Assembly (NCBI GenBank): GCA_964291465.2 | Contig: OZ219928.1 | Span: 186,001 to 250,000, forward strand | DNA length: 64,000 nt | Origin: JAGWBJ01 sp964291465 | Lineage (GTDB): Bacteria > Chloroflexota > Dehalococcoidia > Lucifugimonadales > JAGWBF01 | Direction of reading: 5' to 3' | Shown: positions 58,437 to 64,000 of the stretch, piece after piece | Layout: the number at the start of each line of letters is the position of its first letter | Numbering within the stretch: the stretch's first letter is position 1 | Notes under the pieces: generated by a model | The model's input: only the letters and a program-made list of their open reading frames with translations | Database searches by the model: none | What the model was told of the DNA's origin: nothing | Translations under genes and position numbers: made by a program

Positions 58437-59449
58437 ACGGACTGCTGGAGGTGGAGGATCTTCACGTCCGCTTTACCACCAGGCAGGGTGAGGTGAAGGC
58501 CCTGAACGGCCTGACCTTCAGCCTCCAGGAGGAGTCCGTCCTTTGCCTGGTGGGAGAGAGCGGAGCCGGCAAGAGCACCGCCGGCCTGACGACCATGCGC
58601 CTGCTTCCCAGGAACGGCAGGGTGGTATCGGGGCGGATATACTTCGAGGGGATGGACCTTCTATCCCTGGACAGCCGCAGCCTGCGGGGGATCCGGGGCA
58701 AGGACATCGCCATGGTCCCCCAGGAGCCCAAGGCCTCGCTGAATCCCCTCCATACCATCGGCGCCCAGGTGGCCGAGCTTCTCATGGCCCACACCAGGCT
58801 CCCCAAGAAGGGGGCGATGGCCATGGCGGCGGAGATGCTGGGGGAGCTGGGCCTGCCCGATCCCGGGGAGATGCTGAAACGTTATCCCTTCCAGCTGAGC
58901 GGCGGAATGTGCCAGAGGGTGATGATCGCCATGGCCCTGGCCCTCAGGCCCAAGCTGCTCATCGCCGACGAGCCGACCTCCAACCTCGACGTTACCCTTC
59001 AGGCGGAGATCCTGCGTCGGTTGAAGCGGTTCTGCAAGGAGTTTCGAGCTTCCATGGTCCTGATCACCCACGACATGGGGATAGTGGCCGAGATGGCCGA
59101 CGACGTGGCGGTGATGTACGCCGGCACCGTGGTCGAGTCCGGCGACGTCCACACCGTCTTCGACCGCCCCATGCACCCTTACATGTCTGGGCTGATCCAG
59201 TCCATTCCCCGGCTGGACAGGCCGCAGCAGAGATTTCAGGCCATCGCGGGGGACCCGCCCGACATGCTGAACCTTCCTGAGGAGTGCCCCTTCCTGCCGC
59301 GATGCAACAGGGCTGTCAACAGGTGCCGTATCGACCCCAGGCCGTCGCTCCGGGACCTGGAGCCGGCCCACCAGGTCGCCTGCTACAATGCTAGGAGCTA
59401 CGAGCCCGTGGACGGTCGCGGCCTCGGCCCAGGGCGGATGCCTCGCTGA
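58433..59449 (+). CDS. Peptide/nickel-type ABC transporter ATP-binding protein (DppD/OppD-like)
   Basis: 338 residues. Walker A GESGAGKST, Q-loop MVPQEPKASLNPL, signature LSGGMCQRV (the usual R is C), Walker B LLIADEPTSNLD, and switch ITHDMG. The C-terminal oligopeptide-HPY domain ends with a four-Cys segment (CPFLPRCNRAVNRC). TTG start overlaps the PHP stop. No permease, binding protein or DppF gene is adjacent, so this ATPase is an orphan here. The 3' end overlaps holA by 59 bases. Confidence 0.9.
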   Translation: MNGLLEVEDLHVRFTTRQGEVKALNGLTFSLQEESVLCLVGESGAGKSTAGLTTMRLLPRNGRVVSGRIYFEGMDLLSLDSRSLRGIRGKDIAMVPQEPKASLNPLHTIGAQVAELLMAHTRLPKKGAMAMAAEMLGELGLPDPGEMLKRYPFQLSGGMCQRVMIAMALALRPKLLIADEPTSNLDVTLQAEILRRLKRFCKEFRASMVLITHDMGIVAEMADDVAVMYAGTVVESGDVHTVFDRPMHPYMSGLIQSIPRLDRPQQRFQAIAGDPPDMLNLPEECPFLPRCNRAVNRCRIDPRPSLRDLEPAHQVACYNARSYEPVDGRGLGPGRMPR

Positions 59450-60434
59450 CCAGAAGCTCCAGGGCCACGTCCTCGTCGGCCCGGCCCCGCTTCACCGCCA
59501 GGTCCACTTCGAAGAGCCTGCCGTAGAGCCACTTCAGGTCGTTCCACGAGTGCCGTCTGGCCTGGGCCATGGCCTTTCGACGGATGAATTCCTGGGGGAT
59601 GCCCAGACGGTCCCCGATCTCCCTTTCGGCTACCTTCCGGTCCATCAGGTCCCTGGCGAGGGTTACCGCCCTGAGCTGCCTGGCTATCATGGAGACGATG
59701 TAGGACACGTCCGCCCCGTCCTGCCGGAGCCGGTGCATCAGCCGCATGGCCGTCTGGGCCCTGCCCTCCAGCAGCGCGTCGGTGGCGGCGAATATGTTGG
59801 CGTCCCGGGACTGGGCGGCCAGCAGAGTGACGTCGGCCTCCTCGATGGGCCTGTCCCCCGCGTAAAGGGAGAGCTTCTCCAGGTCGTTGTCCAGCGCCCA
59901 CATCTCGTTGCCGGCGGCCTGGGTCAGCACCAGAATGGCCCCCGGGGTGATCTGGGCCCCTCGGGCCTCGAGCCTGGTCCTGATCCACCGGGCCAGCGCC
60001 TCGCCCGTCGGGGCCGGCATCGCCTGGACCTTGGAGCAGGGCTGGAGCTGTTTCAACAGGGGATTGCCCCTGGTGAGACGCTCCTCCCTGAAGACCAGCA
60101 GCGTCGTAGGGGGCATCTCTTCGGCGATGTACCGGGGCAGCTCCTGCCACCGGCGCATGTCCTGCCGTTGGCCCTGGCCCCGGCGGCCCGAGGCGGAGCC
60201 GCCGCGGCGGCGGTCCCGGGACTCGAACTGCCCCAGCAGCCCCTCCACCGTCACCAGCCGGTGCTCGGCGAGGAAGGGCACGGCGTCGCAGGTGGCCTTA
60301 AGCGCGGAGTAGTCGGGTGACGTGAGGACGTGGCTGTTGGCCTCCAGCAGCTCGGCCGGGCCCACCCGAGACCGGAGCTCCTCCATGGCCCCGGCCACTA
60401 GGAAGCTGTCACCGTATACGACGTAAGCGGGCAA
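59391..60434 (-). CDS. holA: DNA polymerase III subunit delta
   Basis: 347 residues; the clamp-loader subunit that opens the beta ring. Typical start AYVVYGDSFLVAGAMEELRS, then KATCDAVPFLAEHRLVTVEGLL and the C-terminal helical collar (ARQLRAVTLARDLMDRK, RKAMAQARRHSWNDLKWLYG). An Arg/Gly-rich insert (RDRRRGGSASGRRGQGQRQD) near residue 75 is unusual. It overlaps the ABC gene tail to tail by 59 bases. Confidence 0.92.
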   Translation of the reverse strand: MPAYVVYGDSFLVAGAMEELRSRVGPAELLEANSHVLTSPDYSALKATCDAVPFLAEHRLVTVEGLLGQFESRDRRRGGSASGRRGQGQRQDMRRWQELPRYIAEEMPPTTLLVFREERLTRGNPLLKQLQPCSKVQAMPAPTGEALARWIRTRLEARGAQITPGAILVLTQAAGNEMWALDNDLEKLSLYAGDRPIEEADVTLLAAQSRDANIFAATDALLEGRAQTAMRLMHRLRQDGADVSYIVSMIARQLRAVTLARDLMDRKVAEREIGDRLGIPQEFIRRKAMAQARRHSWNDLKWLYGRLFEVDLAVKRGRADEDVALELLVSEASALGRGRDRPRARSS

Positions 60435-60563
60435 GAAAACGCCTTCGATGGTGCCTGGGAGCCCCTTGGAAGGGGCCTGGCCTAGTGTACCACGGGGATG
60501 GGCCCGGACGGCAGGCGATCAACACCGTCGACGGGCGAGCCAACAAAGGAGCGTCGTTTGAAG

Positions 60564-60569
60564 TATAAT
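60564..60569 (+). promoter_or_regulatory. Probable -10 of the DUF1232-like gene
   Basis: Perfect TATAAT; no convincing -35 at the right distance. AGGAG (60576-60580) is too far from the ATG to be its RBS. Confidence 0.45.
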
Positions 60570-60597
60570 CAACATAGGAGTATCGGACGGGTTCACT

Positions 60598-60972
60598 ATG
60601 TGGTGGCGGCTGGCATTTCCCCTGATCATGCTGCTGGGGCCCAGGCTCATCCCCTGGGCCTTCAGGAACCTGTACTTGGTCTGGAAGCTGCTGCGGGACG
60701 GGCGGGTGCCGTGGCTCGCCAAGCTGGTGCTGCCGGCCCCGCTGCTGTACCTGGCGACGCCCGTCGTACGCATCCCCTTCGTCGGCGTGGCGGGCTTCGT
60801 GCTGCTGGTGCTGCTGGCCATGCGGATATTCATCGCCCTGGCCCCGCAGCACGTCGTCGACTACTACGCGCCGTGGCGGTCCCGGCGCGAGCCCCCGAAG
60901 CCTCCCGGGGAGCCCGCCAACGTCGTGGAGGGCACCTACCGCGTCGTCGAGGAAGACGAGGTCAAGAAGTAG
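60598..60972 (+). CDS. Small membrane protein, DUF1232-like
   Basis: 124 residues. N-terminal hydrophobic segment, then KLLRDGRVPWLAKLVLPAPLLYLATPVVRIPFVG, a pattern like DUF1232/YkvA proteins, where two helices surround a Pro. The C-terminal 35 residues are polar and acidic. Function unknown. It lies 29 bases before ychF and may be cotranscribed. Confidence 0.65.
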   Translation: MWWRLAFPLIMLLGPRLIPWAFRNLYLVWKLLRDGRVPWLAKLVLPAPLLYLATPVVRIPFVGVAGFVLLVLLAMRIFIALAPQHVVDYYAPWRSRREPPKPPGEPANVVEGTYRVVEEDEVKK

Positions 60973-61001
60973 GCCCTTTGGCGGCGCGGTTCCTGTAGGC
61001 G

Positions 61002-62072
61002 ATGGAGATCGGCATAATCGGGCTCCCCCAGAGCGGCAAAACGACCCTCTTCCACGCGCTGGCCCGGGGGAGGGTCGAGGCCGCGTCCCAGGGGAGCGGC
61101 AGGCGAAACGTGCACGCCGGGACCGCCCGCATGGCCGACCCGCGGCTGGACTCCCTGGCTGACATCATCCAACCCGGCAAGATCACCCCGGCGGAGGTAA
61201 AGTACTGGGACGTGCCCGCCGGCTCGGGCGACGGCTTCGGCGGCCTGTACCTGACCGTCCTCCAGGGGGCCGACGCCCTGCTGCACGTGGTGAGGCAGTT
61301 CCCGGACCCCTCGGTGCCCCACGGGAAGGGCACGGTGGACCCGGTCCGGGACGCAGCCGACATGGAGGCGGAGCTTGCCCTCTCCGACCTCGCCATCCTG
61401 GAGCGGCGCTTGGAGCGCATCGAGGCCCAGCAGAAGGGGGCCAGGGCCGCTGAGCGGGACTCCCTGACGAGGGAGAGCGCCCTGCTCCAGCGCCTGAAGG
61501 ACGGGCTGGAGCAGGGGGTGCCCGTCCGCGAGCAGGAGGTGCCGGACCAGATCGCCGACGTGCTGTCCGACTACCAGCTCCTCACCGCCAAGCCCCTGCT
61601 TACCGTGGTGAACACCGGCGAGGACGGCCCCGACGATGGGACAGGCCGGGTAGGGAGAGGCGGTCCGGGAACGGGGTGCACCTCCTTGTCGGCGAAGCTG
61701 GAGATGGAGCTGACCCAGCTCGGCCCCGAGGACGAGGAGGGGTTCCGGGCGTCCATGGGGATGTCCGAGTCGGGCCTGGACCGGGTGGTCCGCATGTCCC
61801 TGCGCTTGCTGTCTCTGGTCTCCTTCTTCACCTACGTCTCCCGGGAGGTCCGGGCCTGGACCGTGCCCGAAGACACCCCGGCGGTGAAGGCGGCCGGGCG
61901 GATCCACACGGATATGGAGCGGGGGTTCATTCGGGCCGAGGTGGTGTCCTTCGACGACCTGTCGGAATGCGGGTCGCTGGCCCAGTGCAAGAAACAGGGT
62001 CTCCTGAGGCTGGAGGGCAAGGCCTACCCCGTCAAGGACGGGGACGTCATCACCTTTCTGTTCAACACGTGA
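61002..62072 (+). CDS. ychF: YchF/OLA1-family nucleotide-binding protein
   Basis: 356-residue TRAFAC P-loop NTPase. The P-loop is GLPQSGKTTLF. The G4 position, usually N-x-x-E in YchF, appears near VVNTGED, in keeping with ATP rather than GTP use. A coiled-coil insert covers residues 130-180 (LERRLERIEAQQKGARAAE). The C-terminal TGS/ENGD-type domain has SFFTYVSREVRAWTVPEDTP and ends in KDGDVITFLFNT. Associated with ribosomes in other bacteria. Confidence 0.9.
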   Translation: MEIGIIGLPQSGKTTLFHALARGRVEAASQGSGRRNVHAGTARMADPRLDSLADIIQPGKITPAEVKYWDVPAGSGDGFGGLYLTVLQGADALLHVVRQFPDPSVPHGKGTVDPVRDAADMEAELALSDLAILERRLERIEAQQKGARAAERDSLTRESALLQRLKDGLEQGVPVREQEVPDQIADVLSDYQLLTAKPLLTVVNTGEDGPDDGTGRVGRGGPGTGCTSLSAKLEMELTQLGPEDEEGFRASMGMSESGLDRVVRMSLRLLSLVSFFTYVSREVRAWTVPEDTPAVKAAGRIHTDMERGFIRAEVVSFDDLSECGSLAQCKKQGLLRLEGKAYPVKDGDVITFLFNT

Positions 62073-62128
62073 TTATGTGCCTGCCTGGGGCGTACTGAAG
62101 CCTCCCCCGACTGAGAAGCTGAGGATGT

Positions 62129-63949
62129 CTAGCGAGTCTCCTCAGGTCCATCTTCCCAACGCTCCGTCGGCTTGCTGGGCTCGGAGATGAACGTATCTGT
62201 GAAGGCCCGCTCCAGCACCCGGTGGACCCGAAAACTGAAGACCCCGACTGCCAGCGCCGGCAGGACCAACAACAGCAGCGACACCGGGACTGACACAGTG
62301 CCCAGGGTGAATAGCCGAATGATCAGGGGAAGGCTCAACAGGACCAGCAACGTCAGCAACACCGTGGCAAGTCCATACGAAACCATGGTCCGCACGGTGT
62401 TCCATCGCCCCTGGTCGTCCAGCCGGGCGCCAAGGGCGTGGGACGTGTGGGTGGCGAGGTGGGCCAACGTGCCAAGCGAACGCCAGATACCAATTGCGGA
62501 CGGGGTACTCAAACCCACCACCACGCCGACCACTACCAGTCCCGCCACTCCCTCGGGCACATGGATAAGGGTGCCCAGCGCTTCGGGTGCGACGTAGAGG
62601 GAGGCTGTCCCGCCTGCGCTGAGGATGCCGATGATGCCGGCGTTGACTAGAATCCGTCGGCCGACATTGCGGAACAGCTCGCCGGACTGTCCCGTCAGGG
62701 ACAACGCAGACCAGAATACATCCACTCCAAGCGTGATGGAGAGCATGATCTGGTGCAGGAGAGCAGGGGCCCGTCGGTTGATCCAAGCTGACAAGGGCGA
62801 TGCGGCACGGCTGGTGAGGGGGGCCAACACCGACGTAAAGGCCGTGCTGAGCGACAGTACGGGCCCCAGAGCCGCCGCACCCACCACGTTCGTGGGACTG
62901 AGACGGCCTATTGCCAGGGAGAACTCGCCCATCTGCGGCATCGTCATGCCCACTTTAAGGGAATCTCCTGGGCTGCGGCCGGCCAGTATGGAACCCACGG
63001 TGTTGGCGGCGATCTTGCCAACCATGAACACGGCGACCACCACCATTGTCGCCACGATGTAGTCGTCCAACGTGCGGTAGTCGATGAGCATTCCAATGGA
63101 CAGGAAGAACAAAGCGCCGAACATGTCCCGTACCGACCCGACCATGCGCATTATCCTCCCCGAGGCTTCGGTGTCACCGATCACCACGCCGATGAGGAAG
63201 GCTCCGGCAGCCGGGGACAGTCCCAGAAGAGTGGTGCATAGTGCAAAGAGGAAGCATGAGCCGAGACTGGCCAGGAGCAACGTCTCCTCGGACCTGAACT
63301 GCGAAAACAGGTCCATCAGCCGGCCGCCGAGCATCGTGCCCATCACCAATGCTACGACGCAGAAGGCGCCCAGCTTGGCAACGAGTACTCCCGCATCGGC
63401 CAGGCTTGCGGTCCCCGTGGTGGCCAAGCCGGACAGGATGGTCAGGAATATGACGGCGGCGAAGTCTTCCACCAACAGGATGCCGACTATCGTTCGACCC
63501 CAGGCTGAATTGAGGTTTCCACCGTCACGCAACCCCTTCAGCAGGATGGCGGAGCTGCTGATGGCGAGCGCCCCGCCCAGGTAAATGCCGTGACTCGAGT
63601 CGATGCCGGGAACGACGCTGGCGACCCAGACCCCAAAGAGGGTCAGAACGCTGATTTCCACGACCCCGATTACCAATACCTGAAACCCGATGTTGCGAAT
63701 CCTGCCCCAGCCCAATTCCAGGCCAATCCCGAAGAGCAGGAGGATCAGTCCAAGCTCGGCCAGCAGGCCGATGGTATCGAGGTTAGTGATGAGCGGGGTA
63801 GGCAGGGTGAACGGCCCGATCAGCATTCCGGCTAGCAGGTATCCCAGCACTGGAGGCTGTCGGGCAAGCCTGGCCAAGGCCAGTCCCGCGCACGCAATCA
63901 CCATGGCAACGGTGAAATCCTTCAGGAGTGTTGCACTGCCCTCGGACAC
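62129..63949 (-). CDS. CPA2-family cation:proton antiporter (Kef-type)
   Basis: 606 residues. Na+/H+ exchanger domain with about 12 helices: QPPVLGYLLAGMLIGPFTLP near residue 30, LLLFGIGLELGWG and the late IGRLSPTNVV. Three further helices at 425-590 (GVVVGLSTPSAIGIW) follow where Kef proteins have a TrkA-N domain; that domain is absent. GTG 63949 has no good RBS; the frame is open further up, and AAGGAG near 63990 might serve a start outside normal codons. Somewhat lower G+C than its neighbours. Confidence 0.88.
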   Translation of the reverse strand: MSEGSATLLKDFTVAMVIACAGLALARLARQPPVLGYLLAGMLIGPFTLPTPLITNLDTIGLLAELGLILLLFGIGLELGWGRIRNIGFQVLVIGVVEISVLTLFGVWVASVVPGIDSSHGIYLGGALAISSSAILLKGLRDGGNLNSAWGRTIVGILLVEDFAAVIFLTILSGLATTGTASLADAGVLVAKLGAFCVVALVMGTMLGGRLMDLFSQFRSEETLLLASLGSCFLFALCTTLLGLSPAAGAFLIGVVIGDTEASGRIMRMVGSVRDMFGALFFLSIGMLIDYRTLDDYIVATMVVVAVFMVGKIAANTVGSILAGRSPGDSLKVGMTMPQMGEFSLAIGRLSPTNVVGAAALGPVLSLSTAFTSVLAPLTSRAASPLSAWINRRAPALLHQIMLSITLGVDVFWSALSLTGQSGELFRNVGRRILVNAGIIGILSAGGTASLYVAPEALGTLIHVPEGVAGLVVVGVVVGLSTPSAIGIWRSLGTLAHLATHTSHALGARLDDQGRWNTVRTMVSYGLATVLLTLLVLLSLPLIIRLFTLGTVSVPVSLLLLVLPALAVGVFSFRVHRVLERAFTDTFISEPSKPTERWEDGPEETR

Positions 63950-64000
63950 ACCGGCGATGGGAATGGTTAACAGGACTTCGATTACGATACTCCTTGGGGG

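Overview
This window is 64 kb of high-G+C bacterial chromosome. Genes are densely packed on both strands and many start codons overlap the preceding stop codon. I see no rRNA, tRNA or CRISPR array. The gene mix suggests a free-living, metabolically broad bacterium: an F420-type LLM oxidoreductase, MmgE/PrpD, MaoC and RidA proteins, molybdenum-hydroxylase subunits, an LppX-like lipoprotein, a UGSC selenoprotein, and core genes with GTG or TTG starts. My best guess is a Chloroflexota lineage (Dehalococcoidia/SAR202-like). That is inference from gene content, not a measured placement.

Layout. 1-6.3 kb: 3' part of an acetolactate synthase gene, an AT-rich regulatory gap, an MBL-fold hydrolase, then mtaB (tRNA modification) and a radical SAM/PAP2 pair on the minus strand. 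6.3-12.3 kb: a VOC protein, an HPP membrane protein, a DHA2 drug exporter, and a Gfo/Idh - beta-propeller lipoprotein - LppX-like lipoprotein operon. 12.4-18.9 kb: a LeuB/tartrate-dehydrogenase-type enzyme, a DUF433/PIN-like toxin-antitoxin pair, CoxS-CoxM without CoxL, NrtS, PCD, gamma carbonic anhydrase and two small unknowns. 19-27.3 kb: split MaoC genes, transporters, an isochorismatase-fold protein, an alpha/beta-hydrolase without its serine, and an ABC exporter. 27.3-36.9 kb: one long minus-strand block holding NUDIX, a beta-hydroxyacid dehydrogenase, sucCD, pheST, a HEPN/MNT pair, moeA and a Cys-rich unknown. pheT and moeA each carry an apparent one-base frameshift. 36.9-42.3 kb: an IS110-family element with repeats, MmgE/PrpD, a PfkB kinase and a triple-RidA protein. 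42.3-50.8 kb: a GlcD-GlcF fusion, DnaJ-like protein, enoyl-CoA hydratase, the UGSC selenoprotein with in-frame UGA and a SECIS-like hairpin, an MFS transporter, an LLM oxidoreductase, a protein phosphatase and a Fur-family regulator. 50.9-64 kb: housekeeping genes (hisS, relA/spoT, rpsT, lexA, holA, ychF), two tandem desulforedoxin-like miniproteins, RidA, an AttH-type lipoprotein, a PHP hydrolase, an orphan DppD-type ATPase and a CPA2 antiporter.

The strongest observations are the selenoprotein with its recoding hairpin, the HEPN/MNT pair coupled into a pheT-moeA operon, the tandem desulforedoxins, the triple RidA fusion, and the IS110 element beside REP-like palindromes. Promoters can be read in many gaps. 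Several are extended -10 elements (TGnTATAAT-like), and some lie so close to the start codon that the mRNA would be leaderless.
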